Assembly: GCA_000349905.1 (NCBI GenBank)
Contig: KB722760.1
Coordinates: 124,001 to 188,000, forward strand
Reading direction: 5' to 3'
Length of the DNA stretch: 64,000 bases
Source of the DNA: Volvariella volvacea V23
Lineage: Eukaryota > Basidiomycota > Agaricomycetes > Agaricales > Pluteaceae
Position numbers and translations under genes: made by a program. Positions 33,689-45,637 of the stretch are shown piece after piece (within the stretch, counting starts at the first letter, position 1; the number at the start of each line of letters is the position of its first letter). The notes beneath the pieces were generated by a model. The model was not told the DNA's origin. It did not search any database and was given only the letters and a program-made list of their open reading frames with translations.

Positions 33689-36600
33689 ATGGCTCACAAC
33701 GCTGCTTTCTACCAACAACCACCACAGTCCCAGCCAGCGATGTACGCTCCTCAGCCAGCACATCAGCAGCAACAGATCCCCCCTCAGCACACTCCCGCCC
33801 CTCCGCAAAACATCTACCAGCAGATGGGCATACAACAACCACAGCCGGGACAGGCTCGTCCGAGGGCGTACCAGGACCCGCAATATCAGCGAAACACTAC
33901 TATGGCTGTCCGCGATTTTTGGCAGCAAAAGCAACAGCAGCAGCAACCACCTCAACAACCTTTGTATGGGCAGCAGGCAATTCCACAACCTTCTCAAAGC
34001 TACATGCAACCTCAGATACAACCTCCTCCGACTCCATTACCTCCGGCGCAGATACCACTACAGCCACAGCATACCCCGACCTCTCATCCTGCTCCCAATT
34101 ATCAGTCTCAGTACCAACCACAGTCATCATATACGCCCGCTCCTTACCAAGCATCAATCACACCGCAACCACAACACCCGACCCATCAAACTCACTCTCA
34201 TTCTCATTCTGTACCGAATCTACCATATGCGCCATCAGTTCCCCATCACCCTCAATCGAATCCGAATCCACCTTCACCTCATCCTCAAAGCCAGATCTCA
34301 ACCGCAGCATCGACACCATATGTCCCTTCTCACCAAGCTGCTGCTAATCAACCAGGGCAACCCATACCTGGTCGACGTCCTCTTCCCCAGTTGGCACATC
34401 AAAGATCAGATTCATTGCCCGCAGGAGCTACGATACCGGATCCAGCTGCCCGTCCTCGTAGTCAGTATTCCTCTTTCCAACACGGCGCTACATCAATCAT
34501 GCACCAGCGATCGGGCCCACCAGCATCGGAGCCTCCTCAGGATCGCAATCTACCAGCACGTGGGATGGCCAGGACGCGGTCTGAAACAACTCCTGTCCCT
34601 TCAAGCATACGTGAATCAAGTTCGAGCCAATTTTCCACCCCCTCTGCATCGAGAATTACATCATCCTTTTCTGCAGGTGTGGCTCGTACCGCTGCGGAAG
34701 TCCCTATGCCTGGCGCAAAGACTCCTGCTACGAACGGTCGACCGCTTCCTCCTAGCCCTGGTGGTGATCCGTCGCGAGCGGTCAGGCATCAATCTATTGA
34801 CTTTTCCGGATCGGCAGGGTCAAAGCCTAATTCAATGAGCTCACTGTCTGCATTACGCTCTGCAAGCCCTCCAAAGTTTTCACGCGACACTGGTGACAAC
34901 ACGAGTAGAAGTGGGAGTATGAGCCCAACGAAGAGAGATCCGAGTCCTGTCAAACAAACTGTGCCCGGCACAGTACCAACCCCATTCACTCAAATGCCAG
35001 GCGATGTCAACTCAGCTCACTACAGACGACGCGCCAGCCCGCCCCGTTGGGCTGGTTCAGACAGTTCGAGGTCAACCTCTCCTACCAAACCTCCATCATC
35101 TGCTATGGCTCCATCATCCAAAGTATCGTCACCTCCTAGCCCAACTAAATCAGCTTCAGCCTTCCTAGGATCCGCGCCACCAAATAGCAACAGCTCAAAC
35201 GCCTCATTCTCAGCTGCAAGATCTGTATTCTCCAAAAGCTCAGACGCCTCGCCAAGCCCCGTGTCCCGTGCTCTCAACTCCTCACCAACCAAACCAGGTC
35301 CACCCTCCCAACCGCCCTCGCCACCCAAACCAAAGGCTCCTCCAGTCTGGAAACGGACGATCCCTGACAGGGGCGACGCGTCCAAGATAGACTTCATTGG
35401 CAGAAACACGTTCAACCCTTCGGTGTACATCGACCCCCCGTTCCCCGGGACCGCGGCGTATGCGAGGAATGTGGCTTTGGCTAATGCAGGTGGCTTGCCT
35501 GGATATGCGGGCCGTCCACCTGTTGGGTATAGAGCGAGCATTGCTGGTCCTCCTGTTGGGTACACTCCTTATGCCGCTCCGCCTGCTGGGTATGCTGCAT
35601 ACCCGGCACAGCCGCCCATAGCACAGAGGAGTCCTCAGCGGTACTCGAATGAACAAGATGAGGATGAAGAGACGGAAGAAGATAGTGAAGAGGAGAGCGA
35701 GGAAGATGATGGTGAAAGTGCGGAGAGTGGTCGTGAGAAGAAGGGCAAGGCAAAGGCAAAGTCCAAAGGCAAAGCCAAGGGGAAGGAGAAAGAAAAGGGA
35801 GGCGGTAAAGGCGACAAGGCGAAGGACAAGTCGTCCAGAAGCGATAGAAGTAGTGGAGATAGGACTCCCAAGTCGAAAGCGAAGACTGCGAGGCAGAGTG
35901 GGCCAGCAAAAGCCAAGTCTCGGCATCGCAGAGGTGACTACTCGGATGATGAGGATGAATCAGTGGCTTCCGAGTCTGCGCGGGGACCGTCAGATTCGGA
36001 GGTTGATGATTATGATGACCAAAGTGGAACTGGAGATGAGGAAAATGTCAGAGCACGCAAGAGAGCGCATGCAAAGCAAGTTTCCCTCCGTGAGAAGGAA
36101 AAGGAAAGACAAAGAGAGAGAGAGCGTGAAATTGAGAGAGAGGTGCAACGCGAAATTGAAAGGGAGATCGAGAGAGAAAAGGAGAGGGAAAGAGAGAGGG
36201 AAAGAGAGAGAGAAGAGTGGGAACGCCAAAGGCGGGAGAGAGAGGAATGGGAACGCGAAAGACGCGAAAGAGAGGAATGGGAACGTGAAAGAGAAAAACG
36301 CGAGCGAGAAGAATGGGAGCGAGAACGCGAGAAAGAACGCGAGAAAGAACGGGAACGTCGTGAACGCGAAGAATGGGAGAGACAGAAAGAAAAAGAAAAA
36401 CAACGAGAACGCGAGGAGTGGGAACGACAAAAGCAGCGCGAGCGGGAGGAATGGGAACAAGAGAAACAACGCGAAATTGAGCGTGAAAGAGAGCGCTTAG
36501 AGAAGGAAAAGGAACGGGAATTGAAGGAGAAGGAGAGACAGTTGGCGAAAGAGCGTGAAGAGAGAGAGCGTGAACGGGAAAAGGAGCGTGAACGACTTAG

Positions 36601-38492
36601 GGAGTGGGAGCGTGAGCAAGAGCGACGTCAGAGGGATCGGTCAGGCAGCAGTCCCCAATTTGGCAGTCGCGATCCTCCCTCAGGCTCCCGCGTACGCGGT
36701 CATTCTCCAACGTACTCTATGCCCTCCAATGATAATGCTGGTGGCCTACCCCGCCCACCGCCAATGGTGCGCGATACTGGATATCGCGGTGAAAGCGATT
36801 TTGGACATCGCCATGGAAGATCGCAAGGCGGTAGTGATCGTGAGTACCTTTGAGTTTGAATGCCGGAATTTCCTAAATGTTCGTCTACTCTAGGTCAGCG
36901 ATTGTATGGTTTAGACTTGAATTTGGACGACGAGCCGCCTCCATCTTTAAGGCGTTCTCCCTCACCTTCGTCTCCCACTCCCAGCAATTCCAGCTCTGCC
37001 TTTGGAGGTGGATTCAGGTCCAAGGCACACTACCAAGAACCGGAGAAACCGTCTTGGACTCAACGCAAACCAGCCCCTCAGCTTCCTCCACAACCGCAAC
37101 AACAATCGTGGAAGCAGAGACAAGCGTCTCAGCAACTACCACAATCGCAGACCTCGAAGTTTGCTCAACAATCTCCTACGCGATTCTCGCCCAGGAAGAA
37201 CCAAACGCAATCCCTTCCTTCGATCAACATCATCGAGTCGCCCTCTCCGATTGGCGGTCGGGAAAAGATGGCTGACATACCCAAGATCGCATTCGAAGGA
37301 ATTGTTGCTGACGATGATGACGATGAGCCGCCTCACAGAGGCCCGAGCATTAATATCCAGAGCTTCGATGACGATCCTCCTGCACGAGGGCGCAATACTG
37401 CACCAACAGCTCCCAAAGTTCAGGTCTTTGACGTCCCAGGGATCAGCTTCTCCGGTCCAGACGACTCCAACGGGCCCATCATTGCCATCTCAGGACCCGA
37501 TGACGAGGATGGCAACCGCAGTCGCCACCAAATCGCGCCAAAGTCTCAACGCCAACCCATCCAACGCCAGCAAATTCAGCAAATACCAGCTCCTGCCAGG
37601 CGTGGTACTGGTGGCGGCCTCATTTGCGGCGGTTGTGGAGGACCGATTGCAGGTCGGATTGTGAGTGCCATGAACTTAAGATGGCACCCGGACTGTTTCC
37701 GTTGTGCTGTTTGCAGTGAGTTGTTGGAGCATGTAAGCTCTTATGAACACGATGGTAGACCTTATTGTCACCTCGACTACCATGAGGTGAGCTTTATTTC
37801 TTATCATTCATACCCCTTTCTCTTCCACTTCCACTGCCGCCTTCGTCCCCTCCATTTTGCACTTTCCCGGCTCCGGAAATTTCGACAAAAATACCAATCT
37901 AACGTTACCCTCTCCAACGCACACAGAACTTTGCACCCAGATGCTATCACTGCAAAACCGCGATCATCGAGGAACGTTTCATCTCCCTCGATGACCCAGC
38001 CCTCGGTAAACGAAACTATCACGAGCAACACTTCTTCTGCGCAGAGTGCGGTGACCCATTCTTGCCCCCAACCATCAGCGGCAGCGCCTTTTCCAAAAGT
38101 GGCGAACTCTCTCTGTCTGGCGATGGTCAGTTCGAATCGGACGATGTCGCGTTCACGGTGTACAAAGGACATCCCTATTGCGAGAACTGTCATGTTCGGT
38201 TGAGGATGCCAAAGTGCAAGCGATGTAAACGGAGCATTCGAGATGGCGATGAGGCTGTAGAGGCCCTCGGCGGCAAATGGTGCTGGAGCTGCTTTGTTTG
38301 TGCTGTAAGTCATTTCTCGTCCCTCCATTGATTTTTGCCTTCGTTCCCGGGATTTTGGACTCATACTGACACAAAATTCGTAACCGTTTACAGAGCTGTG
38401 AGAAGCCATTTAACGATCCCGCTTTCTTCGAAAGAGGAGGACAGCCATATTGTGAATCTTGCTTTAGCGTTATGTTAAGAAACGAGATATAG
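33689..38492 (+). CDS. Large LIM-domain protein with ER/K-rich helix (paxillin-like LIM array)
   Basis: Four exons (33689-36839, 36894-37786, 37927-38304, 38394-38492) give 1506 aa. Residues 1-250 are Gln/Pro-rich; 250-650 are Ser/Pro-rich with many SP sites; about 650-790 are mixed acidic and Lys-rich. From about 800 to 990 the protein is almost only Glu, Arg and Lys in EREKERER-type repeats with spaced Trp, likely a long charged helix. Three LIM zinc-binding domains end the protein. LIM1 starts at about 1294 (CGGCGGPIAGRIV, WHPDCFRCAVC); LIM2 begins CYHCKTAI with HFFCAECGDPF and a long insert; LIM3 begins CKRCKRSI with KWCWSCFVCASC, where Cys replaces the usual His ligand. LIM arrays of this paxillin/Pxl1 type act at cell cortex, septum and actin structures in fungi; that role is inferred. 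Confidence 0.88.
36060..36640 (+). repeat. Purine-rich coding repeat (Glu/Arg/Lys)
   Basis: The LIM gene's coding strand is almost pure GA here, with imperfect reiterations of GAGAGA, GAACGC and GAATGGGA units that encode ER/EK and REEWER-type repeats. Length variation between strains is likely. Confidence 0.85.
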
Positions 38493-39966
38493 GTGTAGCT
38501 GTAGGCGGCTCGCAATTTATCTATATAAGGTCGTGCCATATACTCGTTCTCAAACCCTCCGATATATATGGACACAATAAGCGACATCCTGTTCACTCAT
38601 ATACGCATTGAGATTGAATATTGAATGACCTAATTGATGAATGAGGCGTAAAAGTACAATAGCAAGGTAGTAATACACAGTACTCTCGCACAACAGAACT
38701 GAACAGGGAGGCCAAGGACGCTCGTGGGTTGTGTGATCATATTCCCGTCAAGGCGGCTAGTGCTGTCTTGATGCGTGTGACAAACTCGTTAAGTCGAGCA
38801 CGGGTCCTGTCTGCGGTTATCAAGTGAGCAAATGTGTGCAACGACCGTGCGTATATCGTGCGTTGGAGTAGACAGTATCGCGAGGCCCAACAAACGTGGC
38901 TACACTCGCATATATGCTGCGTGTTCAGCGGCGTGCAAGGGTGGATTGGCATACCCAGTAGAGACAGGGGTGGTGCAGTTGACAAGCATAGGTCTGAGAG
39001 CGACATGCCTTGTTCGCTTTCCACGTTCATTACTGTAGCGACTTTGAGTTCCAAGCTCTGGCCCGCGGTTTGCTGTTCCTTCCTTGGTCGGGTAGAAGCC
39101 CAGGCGTGCGTTTCTAGAGCCAACTCTAGCAGCATCGCGCTTAACTCTGGAATGGGGTTAATATATTAGCTATAAGAGGATGGAGGGGGCGTATGAAAAC
39201 GCGATTGGAGCAGGAACGCGCGCATACAAGAGCATAACGGGGAAAAGGTGTGTTGGGTATGAATATATGCGCGTAAAATCGCAGGAATATAGTGCAGTCA
39301 CCATGTGTAAGGCACCAAAGCTGCCGAATAAGGCACTCTTCGCTTTACTACCAACAGCTTGTGTCTACTGCCAGCACTTACGACTTACCTGCCTCAAACT
39401 CTGCATCCTTGCGGCTTTGTTCTTCAAACGGGTCGACGATAAGGCTCTGACTGTCAAATCTATCGTAATGTTCCTGGATTATGTCAATTACGGGCCTGTC
39501 CTTGGACTCGCATTCGTTCAATTGCGTTGATTGCCTAGGTATTGGTGTTGGGCCTGGTGGTGGTGAAGGCAAAGGCGGCGTAGACTTGACTGGGGATGTG
39601 TACGCATATGAGAATGTCGAGTCGTCAGAACCCCCTCCAATGCGTTCGTGCATGGCTGTTCAGAGTTGAGGACTTGAGCGCGCGCCAGAAATTTGATCCC
39701 CGATCGGGATCCGCCTGTTAGTAGAGGCAATGCCGTGAACGAGATCTCAGTCGCTCAACAGCACCGGACCAAATGAAGGAGCTATTATTGCCAATGCCGT
39801 TCCTTCTGTACACAATCATCGAATCCTCATCTTGTCCTCTTCCACGTTTTGCCTTGCTGCATCTGCACGTGTGACAGAGCCCACACCGCCTTCACCACTT
39901 CATATAAAGTTTGCATGTCTCCTGCGTTTCTGATTCACCCTCCCAGACGTTGGATAAAGCCTCCCA
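38493..39966. other. Intergenic between the LIM gene and the first WW-like gene
   Basis: About 1.5 kb without a supported gene. The first part is the LIM gene 3' UTR and the last about 200 bases are the upstream region of the WW-like gene, with a TATAAAG-like motif near 39903. Short frames on both strands are not linked. Confidence 0.5.
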
Positions 39967-42445
39967 ATGACCACACCCACCCTTGTTCTCAGCTCCGAGT
40001 CCGCCGTCAGCGGGAGGGTTAGTCCTACCTCAGTTTTAGGACTTCCAATGTGCCAATCGCCCCGCAATTCCACTTACGAAGACCCTGCCGGCGCCCCAAT
40101 CAACTATTCGAATCGCGAGGCCACTGGTGATTGTACAATCTGGGCGGACGAGCCGGAGGAGCTCAGCAAGGGAAAGCTTAGCCCCAAATCATCACAGGAT
40201 CTTACGGCATCCCAGTATCCGCTCCCTGAGAAGCTCTCTGACTGCATAAGCACGGACCTCCTCATTGCGATGTGTCCCAGCGAATCACAGAGATATGAGC
40301 GTAGGGTTGAGATGTGAGTTTCATGAGCTACTATGCTGACGCACTGATGTCCCTGAACCTTATGCAGGCCGAAATTTAAGGATACACAGCTCATAGGTCC
40401 CTATAAGCGCAACTTCACCAAGTGAGTCTCTTTCGATTTTCAGTACACTAGATATCAAACCGCTTTAGGCCTAATCCTCCGTCTGGCTGGGGCAACAAGG
40501 TGGCTTTTGATGGCGCTCCATATTTCTTTAAAGAGGTATGCTCCTCATTCGCACGCTTTTCCAAACTTACAGGTCTAAAGTTTCCTATCGTCGACTCGAC
40601 GCACCAACTCCTAAGACACTTAACCGTGGTAACAGATGCTAATGTGTGCGTCGTTACGACCTATGATAGGATAGAGAGCACTGTGAGGGATATTTTGGAG
40701 TACCTAAGGAGAAATGGATTAGTGGGCCAAATTGATGGGTGGCATTTGACCCTTGAGTTGCGCATGCCGACTGTGAAGGAGGGAAGGCCCGTGCAACGCG
40801 TTGGTTACTACTTCGTCGACCACAAGCAGGAGGTCGTCTTCTGGTTTGATGAATTCGACGCAGCGGATATGGAAACGAGCTTCTTAAATTTTAAATTTAC
40901 CGATGGGCTAATTGGTGAATGTCTCTTATACATGCAGTATTAATGTCTATACTCACTAGACATCAGGGCATGAAATTCAAGCCCAATATTGGAATCACAA
41001 TGATGCATTCCCAGGCATGTACCCATATAATGCCATTGAGAAGCTGTTACCAAGGCTCCAAGATGAGTTGATTGGCCACATGGGGGGTAAGACATGTTCC
41101 AGTAGATTCTCTGACAGAACTGAACCTTGATTATACAGAACACCTGCTTGCTCCCAATGGCACCACAACCCCATGGAGTGAAGAAGATTTGGCCAAGTTT
41201 TTATCACTTTGTAAAGACATGAAGGGTGAGTAATGGAATTGAGTTTTGCTGACCTCATTCTTATATTACTTTGACTGGATAGCTCTGGGGAAATCCAATG
41301 GACCTGTTGACTCGTCATCACGGATTATCTGTATGTCCTCCCACTTTTCGGTTCTCTCAATCATTAATATATCTGAACCTGAAAGTCCGCATATTATATC
41401 ATATTGGTAAGTCAGGTGGTGCATGTACCTTTCTTACTTGGATACTAATTCTCATCTAGAGCACGAGCGATTCCTCAATTCATTTGGAGAAGAAAATGCA
41501 CGTCTAGACCGCAGACAATCTCTCTATGGACCTCGCAAACTAACAAAGACTTGGGTCACGGCGATCATTGCGCCGCTGTTGTTCTTTGCTCCTAACGCCC
41601 ACCTACACACCTTGCGAGATGCATCGGTAGATGGAATCGTACGCAGGTCTATTTGGAACACCATTGTAAAACGATTAGTCGATGAGTGGAAGGAGCACGT
41701 TCTATATGTCAGTCCGATGTCACCGTGGCGGCGCTTTACTTATTGGCGATCAAACAGTCGACTGTGCTGCTCAATGCCAACGTGGCCTTTTTAACGATAC
41801 AAAGCATCGATGAGGTAGAACGAGTGTCCCCAATCCAAATTGCAAGCTATCTTTCTATATGCGCTAGTATAGGGGCTATAGTTGTTGGCCTAGTCCTCGC
41901 CCGTCAGCATGCTTCTACAATCAAAGTAAGTCCAGGTGTCCTACCGTTATTCAGATTTGTATTGAATATATGATAGTCCCAATTCCTAGCTAACAGAAGC
42001 GCGTCACAATCTGGATTAGAAACCCTCGCCATTATGTATAGCCTTCCCTACGGTCTCCTTGTCTGGGGGTTAGTATCTCTTACTTTTGTGGTAGTTCGAC
42101 GTACTCACCAAACTTCATTCGCACTCCCCTGGTTCTAACAGGATGGTCTCTTTCTTCGTAGCATTCGCATGGATGTGCTACTCCAAACTCGACGTTATCA
42201 CAATTGTAATATTGACAATCACAGTTGTCTTCCTCCTCTTCGCGATCGTGTGGTGCATCTCTGCCTCATACGAGGACAGACCATACTTGCATCCAGCTCC
42301 AGTCAGGGTTGCTTTGGCTTGCTCAAGATGGGTACAATGTGGGTACCGCGCTGTCAGGCGGAGACTTCCCTCTTGGAGGTGGCGTACTCGCAGTACGGTG
42401 GAGGATCCGGAGAAGGGGAAGCCTGAGATGAAAGAAAAGCGTTGA
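39967..42445 (+). CDS. WW-like, multi-membrane-span protein, copy 1
   Basis: This is a member of an Agaricomycete-expanded family without known function. The Ser/Pro-rich N-terminus (MTTPTLVLSSESAVSGRVSP) is followed by a short conserved block, PKFKDTQLIGPYKRNFTK, and a half WW-like motif, PPSGWGNKVAFDGAPYFFKE. The globular middle includes VGYYFVDHKQEVVFWFDEFD, GHEIQAQYWNHNDAFPGMYP and FGEENARLDRRQSLYGPRKL. The C-terminal half has several spans: VTAIIAPLLFFAPNAHL, STVLLNANVAFLTIQSIDE, SICASIGAIVVGLVLA, MYSLPYGLLVWGMVSFFVAF and IVILTITVVFLLFAIVW, then a basic tail. About ten short exons; an apparent frame shift near 41706 is a 50-nt intron, because removing it restores the VLY/STVLLNANVAFL junction seen in the two paralogues. 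The stop ends at 42445. Confidence 0.8.
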
Positions 42446-45400
42446 ATGGACTATAGACTTGTAAGATATACATACCCATCTGCTCTTTTGAAATGATATG
42501 CATAAAACGTCCGTAATAGCAATTGACTTAGGAGTGTATTAGCAGTTGTATCTACTATTCGCCGACCCTTGGTCCCGTCAATTCAAATTCTTAAAAAAAG
42601 GAAAGCGCGCGTCCACCCCATTATATTATCCGCAAGGCATGTCGTAGACGTCTTAATTCGGTGTGTTGATACAAGTAACCAATGAAATAGGGTTGCCGAT
42701 TGACATGCTGTATCCAGACGTCTACGTCATGAGTTGGAACGTGGCCTCCTCCCTTTCAATACTGGTTTCCTAATTTAGCAGAAAGTCTGACAATGGCTCC
42801 GTGGTTGACGGCCCAAGCCATATATCAGGATAATAATGGATTTTCAGGTTTATAAGGGTCGGACACCCTAATGCTTATAGCTATGTGGCATAGGCTCCGA
42901 AAGTCAGCACCAAGACTCGAGGCTTCCCCTCCTTTTTATTGGTCAAATGACTACACAGGTGGCTTCCGCTATCCACTTTGCTCGGGAGAGGAGCTTCTAC
43001 GCCTAGAGTAGCATTATTCCCGTCCCTGCTCTATTTGCAGAAGCACCGCCGCTTCCAAACAATTTCCATACTGCCAAAGGCAAGTTTAAAAAGTTTTTTT
43101 CCCTGATCTAGCCCTATTGCTTTATTTTACGAGAATCGGCCAAATAAAAAAACGTTCATCCACTCGGGTGAGTACGCTTTCACAACAAACATTAGCAGGT
43201 GAGGATTCGCTTCAGCCAAAGATTTAATTGATCCTCAGGCCTCAGCTCCGACTGAACTATTTCTGGTTGCACGCAATGAGGCAAACGTGGTTTTCTTAAG
43301 CGCTAGTCATGGTCCAGGGTCTAGGGAACTACGATAACGACGCCATCTTTCACCGAGCCTTGTATGACGAAATCATACCAAATGCATCTACTAGCATCAT
43401 AGCCTACCCGCATAACCCAGCACCCAGGTCTATACAACACACACAGTCTAACGCCTTCAGGAAATCTAATGGTAGGAAAGGGGCTCCTTCTATCGCGAGC
43501 ATAGCCCTTTTTTCCATCACTGGAGATCTTCGTTTTGCTGGGAACTGTCAAATAGCTGCCACCGACATCAATTGTGAGTTCTATTGTCCTATGATGTCGG
43601 ACAATGGCAGTGGGTCTATTCTCAGGCGGGGCCACCCTAGCCGAGTATTCTCATTCCACCGCCGGAATTCAAGAATGGAAGCAGAGGGTAAGTGCATTGG
43701 ATTCAGGGTGAACTATACCTTTCTTCATCTCCTTGACAAGATGAGGGGGTATCACGGTGTAAGGAAATCGAGTAAATGTTCTGAACGCTCCGCCACAGAA
43801 GCTGCGTACCTGGCCTGTAGAAGGGGAAGCTAATCTAGTTGAAGGAGGCATTGAAGGAGGCGGTGAGTAGTTGTGTCGTGTTAATCGGACTCTAATGGAT
43901 AGGTGAATTCTCCAATGGAGGCCGTACAAGAATTATCCACCAGCTTTATGAGAAACACGCCCAGTGGCAAGCACGCCATAATTTGGGCAACGCACTGGAA
44001 TCAATCTTTTTCCACAATCAGGGACCGTAGGTTCTCGTAGAGTCAATGTCAAACAGGCAGCCACTCTGCATATGGATCTGTGAGTGGTGGCGAGACCGGT
44101 TGCTCAGACTTTCGAAATTCGGGTAGCCTAGTATCAGACGAGGTATTGGGTCGGATTAAAGGATAACTCACGTCCTCGGCAACACAGAAAGGAGGGTTTA
44201 GATTTGTGCTCCTCCAAATAGGCTTCAGGGTCTATGACTGCGGTTGAACCGCATTTAGCCACGTGGCGTGCCCGAGTAATAGACGCCCGTGCCTCTGGTC
44301 CTGGTTCATAGCTTAGATTGGAAATGAAGGCACTGCCTAAAACCGCTTTCACTGGCAACTGATAGGGATGGTCAAGTAGATCTGGAGGAATTTCTGCTAC
44401 GCAAACATGAACGGTTCCAATATCAGAATTCGAGGCTTGTCTTGATGAATAACATACGCATCGCTAAATGGTCACCTGCCTCTCAGCTACTACTACATAG
44501 TGAGAAGGGTTCTTTTCTCTCTGCTTAATTAAGGTTCTATTAATACTCTGCGGCGTCTGCTATGTACGTCGTTCGAGACATGTGGCAATCCTAATTCTTT
44601 GAGCACACCTTGACATTCCAAGTGGCACAGCTAGGAGGCTATTCTCCATCGAGCTCGGGTGATGGACATAATGCTATCGGACCAAGTACATTATTATTGT
44701 AGTAGTCCGAATAACCCAGTATCCTGATTTAAACGGTTGCAGCACATACCCCAACACCTCCAAAACTGCAATGCAAAGAGACCGTCTTCTCTAAACATCC
44801 TTCCGCAAGTCACATAGCCTTTCATTTTCAGAAATTCTGATCTTCTCTGGTCATATGATGGTATTATTTTGTACATATTCTCTTGAGCTATGCGGTAGTC
44901 CTGTCGCGTTTGTGGGTTCCTATACAAGGCTGTCTTAACCAAGCTATTACCATTTCATTGTTGGAGTGGGTGGAGTGGGTGCTATGTCGCGTCAAATGGA
45001 GCCTGAGGTTTATGTGAGGACCCCTGGTGAATTTTACTGGATAATGGGGGTTATCAACGAGCCCCGTTGAAGATACATTGTCGTTTAGGCGTCAAACCAT
45101 AGAAGGCCGATTTCTAGTTGGTTTTCATGAGTGAAAGTATTGAAAGCTTCCACCACAATGGTTTCCTGCATCGTACGCAATGATAGGGCGATACCTGCTG
45201 AAGATACTCATATAGAACACGCTTTCACCGTGCGGGCGATAGATGCCCAACAAGCCCCAAACAGATAAAGAGGGCTCAGACGACCATGATCTGAAAACCC
45301 TTGTGGTCGGTAAACCAGGAGACTAGGAAACAGTCTGCCACGCAAATCAATACAGAATTTGAGGCGTGTCTTGATGGTAACACGTACCACGGCGCTCCAG

Positions 45401-45637
45401 AAACCATTAGAGCCTTGTGCAAATCGGGAGGCGATGTTGGGTCCGCAGTGATATGTGTAACAACGTGACAGTCAAGACTCCCACGTCTCCAGCCACGTCT
45501 TTCCCTCTAGCGCGCACAAAATCTCCGTCGGCTGGTGCTCGATTAGAGCGACCACGCATTTATCACTTTAATCCAGTCCATTCACGCTCTGTATTTACGA
45601 ATCTCGTTGCGAATCCCCGTATCCTACGTCTGCGAGC
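42446..45637. other. Gene-poor region with weak coding traces
   Basis: No intact gene is supported. Near 43780-44030 (+) two segments could join across a small intron (KLRTWPVEGEANLVEGG, then NGGRTRIIHQLYEKHAQWQA) but the frame is stopped just upstream. On the minus strand, 44134-44460 and about 45200-45400 share a similar stretch (CATCAAGACA-GCCTC-AATTCTG type) and may be diverged duplicates of one relic. No transposon ends were recognised. Confidence 0.4.

Noticed and set aside
33645..34838. Long overlapping frames (397 and 242 codons) inside the LIM gene
   Set aside because: They are frame-shifted translations of the same low-complexity Q/P-rich coding sequence, whose codon bias keeps other frames open.
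35649..36500. Long K/R/N-rich plus frame and F/L/S-rich minus frame over the ER/K repeat
   Set aside because: Shadows of the purine-rich coding repeat; the true frame is fixed by continuity with the LIM domains.
41686..41973. Apparent frameshift and an extra membrane span in WW-like copy 1
   Set aside because: The extra hydrophobic text (SDVTVAALYLLAI) is the translation of a 50-nt intron; splicing it out gives the junction conserved in copies 2 and 3.
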